Assembly: GCA_021819435.1 (NCBI GenBank)
Contig: JAKARB010000007.1
Location: forward strand, 62,001-126,000
Length of the DNA stretch: 64,000 nt
Source: Pseudomonadota bacterium
GTDB taxonomy: Bacteria > Pseudomonadota > Gammaproteobacteria > Burkholderiales > Burkholderiaceae_C
Direction of reading: 5' to 3'
Shown: piece after piece, positions 26,825 to 35,086 of the stretch
How positions within the stretch are numbered: the first letter of the stretch is position 1
How the letters are laid out: every line of letters begins with the position of its first letter
Notes under the pieces: generated by a model
Told to the model about the DNA's origin: nothing
Seen by the model: the letters and a program-made list of their open reading frames with translations, nothing else
Database searches by the model: none
Made by a program: the position numbers and the translations under genes

Positions 26825-26886
26825 TCTCGCAAAGTTCAAAGTTTCGTGACAACCGAAAGCTCACGACAAGTTGAAGATTGCGTGAG
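26825..26886. promoter_or_regulatory. shared 25-bp operator candidate, copy 2, plus adjacent dyad
   Basis: Positions 26825-26849 repeat the 25-bp element seen at 23869-23893 with three differences. Next to it CTCACG (26860-26865) and CGTGAG (26881-26886) form a perfect 6-bp inverted repeat 15 bases apart. Together the region holds four half-sites of the TT-x-CGTGA kind. It lies between the divergent redoxin (start 26744) and beta-propeller (start 26965) genes, so the regulator could control both. Confidence 0.6.
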
Positions 26887-26964
26887 GACTTCGACAGGGG
26901 CGCTCAGGAAACTGACGGCATCCCTGAGCAGACGTTCAGGGGTGTCCATCCAACGGAGATCCTC

Positions 26965-28101
26965 ATGAAACTGAATCGACGCGAAACTTTTCGACTGGCC
27001 GCTTTGAGCACCTTGCTGGCCACCAGCCTTGCCAGCGCCCACGCTGGCGACTTGTCCTCCACCTCCGACAGCTGGTTGCGCGTTGGCAAGGTGTTCACCA
27101 GCACCAATGCGAACAACAACGAAGTCCTCGTCTACGATCAGACAGACAACGGCCTGTCGTTGATTGCGCGCGTGGCAACCGGCGGTCAAGGCACGGCTGC
27201 CGGCCTCGGCTCGCAAGGCGCCGTCACGATCAGCCAAAACGGTCGCTATCTGTTCGTGGTCAATGCGCAAAGCAGCACCGTGTCGACTTTCGCCCTGTAT
27301 GGTCGCGAGCTCACGCTCGTCTCCGTGGTGCCCAGCGGCGGGCTGAACCCCATCAGCGTGGCAGAGCACGACGGCCTGGTTTATGTGCTCAATGCACAAG
27401 GCAACGGTGGCGTGGCGGGCTTCCGCAATGTCCATGGCACGCTCACCCCCATCCCGGGCGCCCAAGGCGCGCTGTCCGTGTCGACAGGTGCTGCTCCGGC
27501 TCAGGTGAGCTTCGCCAACGATGGCGACACGCTGATCGTCACGGAGAAGGCGACCAACAAGCTCACCAGCTACCGCGTCAAGCCCGATGGCCTGCTGTCG
27601 GCACCCGTGGTCACGGCCGCATCCGGTACGACGCCTTTTGGTTTCGCGGTCGACAAGCGTGATCACCTGATCGTCTCCGAGGCCTTTGGTGGCGCGGCCA
27701 ATGCCAGCGCGGTGTCGTCTTACAAGTTGACCGAGTGGTCAGCGCGTCCGGTTCTGGTCAGCGCTTCCGTGCCCACGACACAAACAGCCGCATGCTGGGT
27801 GGCCCTCACACCCAATGGTCGGTTCGCCTATGTGACCAACGCCGGCAGCGGGACGGTGAGCAGCTACAAGGTCAGCCCGCAGTCCGGCAAGATCGCCTTG
27901 CAGCAAGCCGCAGCGGGCAACGTCGGCCAGGGCTCGACCCCCATCGATGCAGCCGTCTCCTCCGATGGCCAACACCTGTACGTTCTCGGCGCGGGCAACC
28001 TGGCAATCACCTCGTTCGAGGTCCAGGCCAATGGTGCCCTGCTGAGTGCGGCCCGGGCCAGCGGCCTGCCTCGTGGTGTGGTCGGCCTGGCGGCCAACTG
28101 A
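26965..28101 (+). CDS. secreted lactonase-like beta-propeller protein
   Basis: A 378-residue protein with an export signal (LAALSTLLATSLASAHA) and a seven-bladed beta-propeller of the 6-phosphogluconolactonase/YVTN type. Repeated blades read for example ISQNGRYLFVVNAQSSTVSTF, shortened here to NGRYLFVVN, then NGRFAYVTNAGSGTVSSY and DGQHLYVLGAG. Catalytic activity is not certain; many such proteins are binding scaffolds. It is divergent from the redoxin operon and likely shares its control region. A hairpin follows the stop. Confidence 0.88.
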   Translation: MKLNRRETFRLAALSTLLATSLASAHAGDLSSTSDSWLRVGKVFTSTNANNNEVLVYDQTDNGLSLIARVATGGQGTAAGLGSQGAVTISQNGRYLFVVNAQSSTVSTFALYGRELTLVSVVPSGGLNPISVAEHDGLVYVLNAQGNGGVAGFRNVHGTLTPIPGAQGALSVSTGAAPAQVSFANDGDTLIVTEKATNKLTSYRVKPDGLLSAPVVTAASGTTPFGFAVDKRDHLIVSEAFGGAANASAVSSYKLTEWSARPVLVSASVPTTQTAACWVALTPNGRFAYVTNAGSGTVSSYKVSPQSGKIALQQAAAGNVGQGSTPIDAAVSSDGQHLYVLGAGNLAITSFEVQANGALLSAARASGLPRGVVGLAAN

Positions 28102-28110
28102 GCCTGAAGC

Positions 28111-28144
28111 AGTGCTGCCTCGGATAAAAGCCCGGGGCAGCACT
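28111..28144. terminator. hairpin between convergent genes
   Basis: A 9-bp stem (AGTGCTGCC 28111-28119 with GGCAGCACT 28136-28144) has a 16-base loop. CCTGA / TCAGG pairs outside it (28103-28107 with 28151-28155) could extend it. There is no long T-run. It probably ends the propeller transcript and perhaps the convergent one. Confidence 0.5.
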
Positions 28145-28150
28145 TCGACC

Positions 28151-28699
28151 TCAGGCCAGTTCCACATCGACCTTCGGAAAGTCGATGTCGGTCTTGGCGA
28201 CTTCGTTGATGTAGTTGGTCCAGGTGTTCAACGCCACATGCTGGACGATCTCGATGATCTGGGCATCGCCGAAACCGGCTTCGCGAACAGCTGCAAGATC
28301 GGCATCGCTGATCTGGCCACGAGCGAGGGTCACTCGGACGGCAAACTGCACGGCGGCATTGGCCTGCGCATCCAGTGAACGACCATGGCGATTCGCTTGA
28401 ATCTCTTCCTCGCTCAACTTCGCCAGCGTCTTGCCAAGGTAGGTGTGAGCAGACAGGCAATAGCCACAACGGTTGACCTGGGCCACGGCCACGGCGATGC
28501 GTTCGCGCGTCGCGGCAGGCAGGCTGCCCTTGCCCAGAGCGCTGGAGAGGCTCAGATAGCCTTCCAGCGCGACTGTGCTGAGGCTGACCAGGCGGAACAA
28601 ATTGGGCACCGACCCGAGCTGTTGTTGAACGGCCTTGAGCAAGGGTTGGGACGAAGCGGGGGCGGCATCGATGGATGCGGGAATGGGCAGGCGGGACAT
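28151..28699 (-). CDS. AhpD-like carboxymuconolactone decarboxylase family protein
   Basis: A 182-residue helical protein with the redox motif C78-G-Y-C81-x3-H85 (NRCGYCLSAHTYLGK), preceded by TRERIAVAVAQV. This CxxC...H pattern marks the AhpD/alkylhydroperoxidase group, where the two cysteines reduce peroxides or peroxiredoxins. It is divergent from a LysR gene, with an AT-rich intergenic region carrying a perfect dyad. A role in peroxide defence fits its neighbours. Confidence 0.9.
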   Translation of the reverse strand: MSRLPIPASIDAAPASSQPLLKAVQQQLGSVPNLFRLVSLSTVALEGYLSLSSALGKGSLPAATRERIAVAVAQVNRCGYCLSAHTYLGKTLAKLSEEEIQANRHGRSLDAQANAAVQFAVRVTLARGQISDADLAAVREAGFGDAQIIEIVQHVALNTWTNYINEVAKTDIDFPKVDVELA

Positions 28700-28780
28700 G
28701 TACAAAGCTCCTGTTGAGGTGAACCGCATGTGCGGCAGGCCCAATGTAGATATTCCCAAAAAATTAAAACAGTCCATAAA

Positions 28781-28800
28781 ATTGGAATGTTTATTCCAAT
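28781..28800. promoter_or_regulatory. perfect dyad upstream of LysR gene
   Basis: An 8-bp perfect inverted repeat with a 4-base spacer (ATTGGAAT 28781-28788, ATTCCAAT 28793-28800) lies in an AT-rich stretch, 10 bases before the LysR start and about 80 bases from the AhpD-like start. It is a likely LysR autoregulatory site. Confidence 0.5.
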
Positions 28801-28810
28801 AATTGAGAAA

Positions 28811-29710
28811 ATGGACAAGCTGGAATCGATGCAAGTGTTCGCCTCGGTCGTCGAGGGCGGAAGCCTGTCTGCCGCTTCGCGGCAACTCGAAATGCCCTTG
28901 GCCACGGTGAGCCGCAAGCTGGCTGAGCTGGAGGCCAGCCTGAACGTGAAGTTGTTGCTGCGCTCAACCCGCCGCATGCAGCTCACCGACGCCGGGCGTG
29001 CTTACCTTGAGGCCTGCAAACAGATCCTGGAATCGGTGGCCCAAGCCGAGCAGCAAGCCAGCGGGGCCTACACCGAAGCCCGGGGGCAGCTCGTGGTCAC
29101 TGCGCCCATCGTTTTCGGCCGGATCCACATGGTGCCGATTGCCTGCGGTTTTCTGCGCAAACACCCGAACGTCGACATCCAGCTCAGGCTGAGCGACCGC
29201 AATTTCAACCTGGCGGAAGAACACGTCGACATGGCGCTGCGCATCGGCACGCTTCCCGACAGCAACCTGGTGGCGTCCAAGGTTGCGGCGGTGCACTTGG
29301 TCACCTGCGCCAGCCCGGCCTACCTCCGGCGCAGGGGGGAGCCCAGGCATCCACGCGATCTGCACAAGCATTGCTGCATCACCTTCGACGGCATCATGTC
29401 GGCCACGGAATGGGCCTACCGTGTTGACGGCGACTCGAAGCGCATCGCCGTTCACTCCCGTTTGTCCGTATCGACCGCTGAATCTGCCATCCAGGCCGCA
29501 GTGGAAGGATTTGGCCTGACCCGGGTGATCTCCTACCAGATCCACGACCTGGTGAAGAGCGGTGCGCTCAAACACATCCTCAGCCCATTCGAGCCCGAAA
29601 GCCTGCCGGTGTCTTTGGTCTACCCGGCACAGGGGCGGCTGCCCATGAAAACCCGCGCCTTCATCGACCATGCCAAGCATGAACTCAAACAGCGTCTGAA
29701 GAGGCTTTGA
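28811..29710 (+). CDS. LysR-family transcriptional regulator
   Basis: A 299-residue regulator starting MDKLESMQVFASVVEGGSLS, with the HTH AASRQLEMPLATVSRKLAEL and an inducer-binding domain. It is a likely paralogue of the LysR protein at 21115. The divergent AhpD-like gene is the probable target. Downstream, 82 bases on, a membrane-fused redoxin gene runs in the same direction and may be part of the same response. Confidence 0.93.
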   Translation: MDKLESMQVFASVVEGGSLSAASRQLEMPLATVSRKLAELEASLNVKLLLRSTRRMQLTDAGRAYLEACKQILESVAQAEQQASGAYTEARGQLVVTAPIVFGRIHMVPIACGFLRKHPNVDIQLRLSDRNFNLAEEHVDMALRIGTLPDSNLVASKVAAVHLVTCASPAYLRRRGEPRHPRDLHKHCCITFDGIMSATEWAYRVDGDSKRIAVHSRLSVSTAESAIQAAVEGFGLTRVISYQIHDLVKSGALKHILSPFEPESLPVSLVYPAQGRLPMKTRAFIDHAKHELKQRLKRL

Positions 29711-29792
29711 AAAAAACGCGCGAATTGTCAGGTTCGGGCTGCTTCCGCGACCAAGGGAGTGATTTCATCACCCACACCTTGGTAACTCGGAC

Positions 29793-30632
29793 ATGAATCG
29801 ACTCAAATCCATTTTCATCAGCGCCTACATCAGCGCCTTGAGTGGAGCGCTCATCTGGGCAGCGCTGCACCTGCTTGAAACACCGACCAGCCTGGGCCAC
29901 TGGGGCGTCATGCTGGCAAACGGTGCACCCATGGCTTTTTTCGCACGGCTCTTCCTGGCACCGATGGCCCGCACCAGCGCGGATCTGCGTTGGATCCCGG
30001 CCTTGGGCCTGGCAGGGACGACCCTCTCGCTGGTGGCCGATGGATGGGGGGCGACCGCTGCGGTGAGCGCCCTCAATGGTCTGGCGCTGGCATGGGCCTA
30101 CATCCGCTGGTATTCCCGCTTCAACGGGCGTGACACCAGCGTGCTCGCCACCGGCCGGCACATGCCAGACGTGACTTTGCATGGCATGGACGGTCAGCCG
30201 CTTCGCACCGAGGCCCTGACCCGCACCACTGCCTTGTGGGTGTTCTACCGTGGCAACTGGTGCCCCCTCTGCATGGCCCAGATCCACGAGGTGGCTGACC
30301 AATACCGGCAACTGCGGGAACGCGGCGTCGCGGTCTACCTCATCAGCCCACAACCCGAGGGCCACAGTCGAGCCCTGGCAGATCGGTTCGAAGCGCCCAT
30401 GCGGTTCCTGCGGGACGTGGACAACCAAACAGCGACCCGGCTGGGCATCCTCTCAAAAGACGGGTTGCCCATGGGCCTGCAAGCGCTCGGCTACGACAGC
30501 GACGTGCCCATGCCCACAGTTCTCATCACCGCTGCGGGTGGTCGAATCGTCTACAGCGACTTGACCGACAACTACCGCATGCGTCCAGAGCCCGCTGAAT
30601 TCCTTGAGGCGCTGAACCGAGCCGGCCTGTGA
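29793..30632 (+). CDS. redoxin domain fused to four membrane helices
   Basis: A 279-residue protein. Four hydrophobic helices (about 10-27, 36-58, 66-83 and 88-105) precede an AhpC/TSA-type redoxin domain with C157-P-L-C160 (YRGNWCPLCMAQIHE) and PMPTVLITAAGGRIVYSD. The N-terminus resembles DUF2834-like small membrane modules, but I do not recognise it with certainty. A membrane-tethered peroxiredoxin or disulfide reductase is likely; which side of the membrane the active site faces is not settled. Confidence 0.8.
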   Translation: MNRLKSIFISAYISALSGALIWAALHLLETPTSLGHWGVMLANGAPMAFFARLFLAPMARTSADLRWIPALGLAGTTLSLVADGWGATAAVSALNGLALAWAYIRWYSRFNGRDTSVLATGRHMPDVTLHGMDGQPLRTEALTRTTALWVFYRGNWCPLCMAQIHEVADQYRQLRERGVAVYLISPQPEGHSRALADRFEAPMRFLRDVDNQTATRLGILSKDGLPMGLQALGYDSDVPMPTVLITAAGGRIVYSDLTDNYRMRPEPAEFLEALNRAGL

Positions 30633-30673
30633 GGACATGCCACCCTCATCACACCTCGCTCCCAAAGGCGCAA

Positions 30674-30690
30674 GGCCCCTCGTGGGGGCC
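30674..30690. terminator. GC-rich hairpin between convergent genes
   Basis: GGCCCC (30674-30679) pairs with GGGGCC (30685-30690) between the convergent redoxin and ompW genes. The region around it (GGCGC / GGCGCC) could extend it. It has no T-run, so this is a moderate call. Confidence 0.35.
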
Positions 30691-30733
30691 CCCGTGAGGC
30701 GCCATCGCGCCCGGCTGTCGGATCAGGGTCTGA

Positions 30734-31351
30734 TCAGAAGCGGTAACCCACGCCGATGCCGAACAGCACCGGGTCAACCTTGATGGTGCCGAGGTTCGTG
30801 CCGTTGGAGCTCAGGTCGGTGCGGATGTAGGTCTTCTTCACATCGAAGTTCAGGAAGATGCCCTTGCTGACCTCGATGTCGACGCCAGCCTGGAAGGACG
30901 GGCCGAAGCTGCTCTTCTCGATGCTGAAGCCGGCCGGCAGGTCCACGCTGGAGAAGCGGGTGTAGTTGATGCCGAGTCCGACGTACGGACGGATCTGGCC
31001 TTCAGGCAGGAAGTGGTACTGCACGCTCAGCACCGGGGGCAGGTGCTTCAAGGTGCCGATCTTGCCGCCGTGGGCGCTGGAACTCACGTCCTGCTTTTGC
31101 GGGTAGGTCAAGATCAACTCGGCCGCGATGTTGGGCGTGAAGAAGTAGCTGATGTCCACTTCGGGCAGCCACTTGCTGTTGATGCTGACATCGGTGGCGT
31201 CGATGGTGTCCTTGTTCGCCGGGTCCAGGTGGACGGCGCGGGCGCGCACCAGCCAGGGGCCGTCGGCGGCTTGCGAAGCCACGGGGGCGGCGAGCGATGC
31301 GGCGGCGACAGCGGCCAGGGCGAGGCGGGTCAGAGCGGTGGTCTTGTTCAT
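30734..31351 (-). CDS. ompW: OmpW-family outer-membrane protein
   Basis: A 205-residue, 8-stranded outer-membrane barrel with a signal peptide ending SLAAPVASQA. The OmpW signature appears as GPWLVRARAVHLDPANKD at the mature N-terminus and the terminal strand FGIGVGYRF, ending in F. OmpW proteins form a narrow hydrophobic channel and are often induced under low oxygen. A match to an FNR box lies about 88 bases upstream of the start. Confidence 0.93.
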   Translation of the reverse strand: MNKTTALTRLALAAVAAASLAAPVASQAADGPWLVRARAVHLDPANKDTIDATDVSINSKWLPEVDISYFFTPNIAAELILTYPQKQDVSSSAHGGKIGTLKHLPPVLSVQYHFLPEGQIRPYVGLGINYTRFSSVDLPAGFSIEKSSFGPSFQAGVDIEVSKGIFLNFDVKKTYIRTDLSSNGTNLGTIKVDPVLFGIGVGYRF

Positions 31352-31437
31352 GGTGTGATCCTTCTTGCAGGTTGCCTTGGCGACGCGTCCTGCGATTCGC
31401 CATGGGTCCCATTGCATCAGGGGCACACCGGGTGAAA

Positions 31438-31451
31438 CTTGATTCAGCGCA
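31438..31451. promoter_or_regulatory. FNR/ANR-type box upstream of ompW
   Basis: TTGAT-TCAG-CGCAA fits the FNR consensus TTGAT-N4-ATCAA with a full left half and CAA in the right half. If it acts at -41.5, transcription would start near 31403, and a TGCAAT -10 (31410-31415) is in place. FNR control of ompW is known in E. coli; here it is inference. Confidence 0.45.
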
Positions 31452-31516
31452 AGTCGGCGGAGCCGCGCTCCCGGGCGATCGGGCCGCCGTGGCCAGCCAT
31501 TGACCAGGATCAGATG

Positions 31517-31542
31517 GCGCGCACGCTGCGGCGCGTGCGCGC
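31517..31542. terminator. perfect 10-bp hairpin downstream of metF
   Basis: GCGCGCACGC (31517-31526) and GCGTGCGCGC (31533-31542) form a perfect stem with a 6-base loop, 83 bases beyond the metF stop. It lacks a T-run. It is the likely 3' boundary of the ahcY-tlyA-metF transcript. Confidence 0.4.
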
Positions 31543-31624
31543 AACAATGGCCTTGTCAAACGCCTGAAATGCCGGAAAGAGCGTGAGCCGATCGGTCGGC
31601 CAGCTCAGCCCCGTCACAGCCCGA

Positions 31625-32503
31625 TCAGCCCGCAACGCTCGAGCCACCCGACAGCCCCAGCCGCTCGCACAGCGCCTTGACCGTGGTCGCCTGGTTCATC
31701 GTGTAGAAGTGCAGCCCCGGCACGCCGCCAGCGCGCAGTTGCTCGCACAGGTTGGTGACCACATCGAGCCCGAAAGCCTGGATGGAGGCCTTGTCGTCAC
31801 CGAAGCCTTCGAGGCGGGTGCGGATCCAGCGCGGCACCTCGGCGCCACAGGCGTCCGAGAAGCGGATGAGCTGGCTGGCGTTGGTGATGGGCATGATGCC
31901 CGGCACCACCGGGATGTTCGCACCGGCCTTCTCGGCCTCTTCGACGAAGCGGAAGTAGGCATCGGTGTTGAAGAAGTACTGCGTGATCGCCACGTCCGCG
32001 CCCGCCATCACCTTGGTGACGTAGGCCTTCAGGTCAGCCTGCGGGTTGCGGGCCTGGGGGTGCATCTCGGGGTAGGCACCCACCTCGATGTGGAAGTGAT
32101 CGCCGGTTTCCTCGCGGATGAAGGCCACCAGTTCGCTGGCGTACTTGAACTCGCCGAAGCCGCCGTAACCACTGGGCAGGTCACCCCGCAGCGCCACGAT
32201 GCGCTTGATGCCATCGGCCTTGAACTGGGCGAGCTGCTCGCGCACGCTGGCCTTGCTCGCGCCGATGCACGAGAAGTGCGGCGCCGCGTCGAAGCCTTCG
32301 GCCAGGATGGCGCGCACCGTCTGGATGGTGCCGTCCTGCGTGGAGCCGCCCGCGCCATAGGTGACCGAGCAGTACTCGGGCTTCAAAGGGTAGAGCTGCT
32401 GGCGCACGGCGGCGAGCTTGTCCACGCCTTCGGGCGTCTTGGGCGGAAAGAACTCGAAGCTGATGGGCAATGCCGTCCCGGCGGAGCGGGTGGAGGTGTT
32501 CAT
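31625..32503 (-). CDS. metF: 5,10-methylenetetrahydrofolate reductase
   Basis: MetF reduces methylene-THF to methyl-THF with an FAD cofactor, supplying the methyl group for methionine. The 292-residue length is normal. Motifs seen are ISFEFFPPKT at the N-terminus, VTYGAGGSTQDGT, ALRGDLPSGYGGF and TQYFFN. It lies downstream of tlyA (24-base gap) and ahcY on the same strand, so homocysteine produced by AhcY is remethylated with methyl-THF from MetF. Confidence 0.96.
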   Translation of the reverse strand: MNTSTRSAGTALPISFEFFPPKTPEGVDKLAAVRQQLYPLKPEYCSVTYGAGGSTQDGTIQTVRAILAEGFDAAPHFSCIGASKASVREQLAQFKADGIKRIVALRGDLPSGYGGFGEFKYASELVAFIREETGDHFHIEVGAYPEMHPQARNPQADLKAYVTKVMAGADVAITQYFFNTDAYFRFVEEAEKAGANIPVVPGIMPITNASQLIRFSDACGAEVPRWIRTRLEGFGDDKASIQAFGLDVVTNLCEQLRAGGVPGLHFYTMNQATTVKALCERLGLSGGSSVAG

Positions 32504-32527
32504 GGTGTCACGCAGGGATCACGGGGA

Positions 32528-33304
32528 TCAAGCTTGGGCAGGCGCGGCCGGCGACTGCGCCCAGATGAAGAATTCGAGGTTGCCGTCGCCACCGGCGATC
32601 GGGCTGGCGAAGCCCTTGTGCACCTTCCAGCCGAGGTCGGTGCAGGCGCGACGCACCATGTCGCGGGCGCGGGCGTGCTGGGCTGGGTCTTTCACCACGC
32701 CGCCCTTGCCGACGTGCTCCTTACCGACCTCGAACTGCGGCTTGATGAGCATGAGCGCCTGGCCACCCGACTTCAGCCAGGGCCCCAGGTGTGGCACGAT
32801 CTTGGAGAGGGCGATGAAGGACAGGTCGGCCACGATCAGGTCGAAACCCTCGGCAGGCGCGTGCTCGCGCAGCGGGCTGTCTTCGAGCTCGCGGGCGTTG
32901 ACGTTTTCCAGGCAGACCACGCGTGCATCGGCCTTGAGCTTGTCGTGGAGCTGGCCATGGCCCACTTCCACGCCCACCACGCTGGCGGCGCCCTGCGTGA
33001 GCAACACGTCGGTGAAGCCACCGGTGCACTGGCCCACGTCAAGGCAATGCATGCCCGCCACGTCCAGCCCGATGTGAGCCAGCGCGCCTTCGAGCTTGAG
33101 CCCCGCGCGCGAAACCCAACGCAACTCGTCGTCGTTGGTGACGCGGAACTGCGCCTCGTCGGGCAGGTCTTCACCCGCCTTGCGCAGCGTGGTCCAGCCC
33201 TTGGGGCCGAGCCACTGCACCGCGCTGGCCTCGATCAGCCGATGCGCCGCCGAACGCGTGGGCGCGAGGCCCTGTTGAACGATGAGTTGATCTGCTCTAG
33301 GCAT
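32528..33304 (-). CDS. tlyA: TlyA-family rRNA 2'-O-methyltransferase (hemolysin A family)
   Basis: A 258-residue protein with an N-terminal S4 RNA-binding domain (MPRADQLIVQQGLAPTRSAAH) and an FtsJ-type SAM-dependent methyltransferase domain (CLDVGQCTGGFTDVLL, ALMLIKPQFEVGK). Family members methylate ribosomal RNA riboses. The usual glycine-rich motif is DVGxSTGGF; here it reads DVGQCTGGF, Cys for Ser. It sits between ahcY and metF, which fits a SAM-using enzyme near SAH recycling. Confidence 0.9.
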   Translation of the reverse strand: MPRADQLIVQQGLAPTRSAAHRLIEASAVQWLGPKGWTTLRKAGEDLPDEAQFRVTNDDELRWVSRAGLKLEGALAHIGLDVAGMHCLDVGQCTGGFTDVLLTQGAASVVGVEVGHGQLHDKLKADARVVCLENVNARELEDSPLREHAPAEGFDLIVADLSFIALSKIVPHLGPWLKSGGQALMLIKPQFEVGKEHVGKGGVVKDPAQHARARDMVRRACTDLGWKVHKGFASPIAGGDGNLEFFIWAQSPAAPAQA

Positions 33305-33325
33305 GCCGTGTCTTTTGATCAAGTA

Positions 33326-33390
33326 ACCACCGCGGATCCGGCTTCGCCGGTCCGCTGGTGGTTGCCCCCTTGAGGGGGCGGCCGAAGGCC
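33326..33390. repeat. cluster of GC-rich palindromes between ahcY and tlyA
   Basis: Three stem-loops lie in 65 bases: ACCACC ... GGTGGT (33326-33331 / 33357-33362) enclosing CCGGC-TTC-GCCGG (33338-33350); GCCCCC-TTGA-GGGGGC (33364-33379); and GGCC-GAA-GGCC (33380-33390). The CCCCTTGAGGGGGC-GGCCGAAGGCC unit looks like an intergenic palindrome dispersed in Burkholderiales genomes, as far as I recall. It could end or slow transcription after ahcY. Confidence 0.6.
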
Positions 33391-33402
33391 GTAGGGGGTG
33401 GG

Positions 33403-34851
33403 TCAATACCTATACGTGTCGGGCTTGTAAGGGCCCTCCACCGACACGCCGATGTAAGCGGCCTGCTCGGGCGTCAGCGTGGTCAGCTGCGCGTTCAGCG
33501 TGGTCAGCTGCAGGCGGGCCACCATCTCGTCGAGCTTCTTGGGCAGCACGTACACCTTGCCGATCTCGTAATCGTTCGGGCGGGTGAACAGCTCGATCTG
33601 CGCCAGCGTCTGGTTGGCGAAGCTCGACGACATCACGTAGCTCGGGTGGCCCGTGCCGCATCCCAGGTTCACCAAGCGGCCCTTGGCCAGCAGGATGATG
33701 CGCTTGCCATCCTTGAAGATGACGTGGTCGACCTGCGGCTTGATCTCTTCCCACTCGCAGTTCTGCTCCAGCTTGGCGACCTGGATCTCGTTGTCGAAGT
33801 GGCCGATGTTGCAGACGATGGCGTTGTTCTTCATCGCGGCCATGTGCTCATAGGTGATGACGTCCTTGTTGCCGGTGGTCGTCACGAAGATGTCGGCCTT
33901 GTCGGCTGCCCATTCCATGGTCACCACGCGGTAGCCTTCCATCGCAGCCTGCAGGGCGTTGATGGGGTCGATCTCGGTGACCCACACCTGTGCGCTCAGG
34001 GCGCGCAGGGCCTGGGCCGAACCCTTGCCCACGTCGCCGTAGCCAGCCACCACGGCGACCTTGCCGGCCACCATCACGTCGGTGGCGCGCTTGATGCCGT
34101 CGACCAGCGATTCGCGGCAGCCGTACAGGTTGTCGAACTTCGACTTGGTGACCGAGTCGTTCACGTTGATGGCGCGGAACAGCAGCGTGCCCTTGGCGCT
34201 CATCTCGTTCAAGCGGTGCACGCCGGTGGTGGTCTCTTCGGTCACGCCGATGATCTCGGCGGCCTTGCGCGAGTACCAGGTGTTGTCTTCGGCCAGCTTG
34301 GCCTTGATGGCGGCGAACAGGATGCGCTCCTCCTCGCTGCCCGGGTTGGCCAGCACCGACAGGTCCTTCTCGGCCTTCTTGCCCAGGTGCATCAGCAGCG
34401 TGGCATCGCCGCCGTCGTCGAGGATCATGTTGGGGCCTTCGCCGGCCGAGCCCTTCGGGCCAAAGTCGAAGATGCGGTGCGTGTAGTCCCAGTAGTCTTC
34501 CAGCGACTCGCCCTTGTAGGCGAACACGGGCGTGCCGTTGGCCACCAGGGCGGCGGCGGCGTGGTCTTGCGTGGAGAAGATGTTGCACGAGGCCCAGCGC
34601 ACTTCGGCGCCAAGTGCTTGCAAGGTCTCGACCAGCACGCCGGTCTGGATGGTCATGTGCAGCGAGCCGGTGATGCGCGCGCCCTTCAAGGGCTGGCTGG
34701 CGGCGTATTCGCGGCGGATGGCCATCAGCGCGGGCATCTCGCTCTCGGCGATCTTGAGTTCCTTGCGGCCCCACTCGGCCAGGGACATGTCGGCGACGAC
34801 GCAGTCAACGCCCTTGTAGGAGGTTTCGAGGTTCTTCAACACAGCGTTCAT
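33403..34851 (-). CDS. ahcY: S-adenosylhomocysteine hydrolase
   Basis: AhcY splits S-adenosylhomocysteine into adenosine and homocysteine, removing the inhibitor of methyltransferases. The 482-residue protein shows [27 protein letters not shown] shown here as [12 protein letters not shown], the NAD-binding [14 protein letters not shown] and [20 protein letters not shown] with the C-terminal PDTYRY. A GGAG precedes the ATG. Its 5' region carries an SAH riboswitch, so expression should rise with its own substrate. Confidence 0.97.
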   Translation of the reverse strand: MNAVLKNLETSYKGVDCVVADMSLAEWGRKELKIAESEMPALMAIRREYAASQPLKGARITGSLHMTIQTGVLVETLQALGAEVRWASCNIFSTQDHAAAALVANGTPVFAYKGESLEDYWDYTHRIFDFGPKGSAGEGPNMILDDGGDATLLMHLGKKAEKDLSVLANPGSEEERILFAAIKAKLAEDNTWYSRKAAEIIGVTEETTTGVHRLNEMSAKGTLLFRAINVNDSVTKSKFDNLYGCRESLVDGIKRATDVMVAGKVAVVAGYGDVGKGSAQALRALSAQVWVTEIDPINALQAAMEGYRVVTMEWAADKADIFVTTTGNKDVITYEHMAAMKNNAIVCNIGHFDNEIQVAKLEQNCEWEEIKPQVDHVIFKDGKRIILLAKGRLVNLGCGTGHPSYVMSSSFANQTLAQIELFTRPNDYEIGKVYVLPKKLDEMVARLQLTTLNAQLTTLTPEQAAYIGVSVEGPYKPDTYRY

Positions 34852-34948
34852 GGATCAGCTCCGAAAAAGTTCAGAAGCCGCCGTGCGCTGCCGGGGGGAA
34901 CAACTTCAGCGCCGACGAAACGAAGACGTGGGACGTGAAGCGGGAATG

Positions 34949-35080
34949 GCTCACCCAGCGGGACACATGCGGGTGAGCGCCGTTGCAAAGGGAGAAGCTC
35001 CCGAGCCTGGGGCCTGCGGATCACACCGGTCGACAGCGGGGTCGATGGCGCGAAGCTGCCTTGCAACGCTCCTCGGGAGT
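34949..35080 (-). promoter_or_regulatory. SAH riboswitch in the ahcY leader
   Basis: Read on the minus strand, the leader has the SAH-riboswitch layout. P1 is a perfect 8-bp helix (35072-35079 with 34998-35005, CTCCCGAG / CTCGGGAG). Immediately after its 5' strand comes GAGCGTTGCAA, and after its 3' strand TTGCAACGGCGCTC, which form the pseudoknot (35067-35071 with 34975-34979). An alternative 8-bp hairpin (34971-34978 with 34949-34956, GCTCACCC / GGGTGAGC) uses part of the pseudoknot strand, so the two are mutually exclusive. This fits an ON switch for ahcY. Confidence 0.9.
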
Positions 35081-35086
35081 GCCGCG

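Noticed and set aside
31583..33373. A 596-codon open frame on the plus strand over metF and tlyA
   Set aside because: It is antisense to two clear enzymes and shows His/Val/Gly-rich shadow composition.
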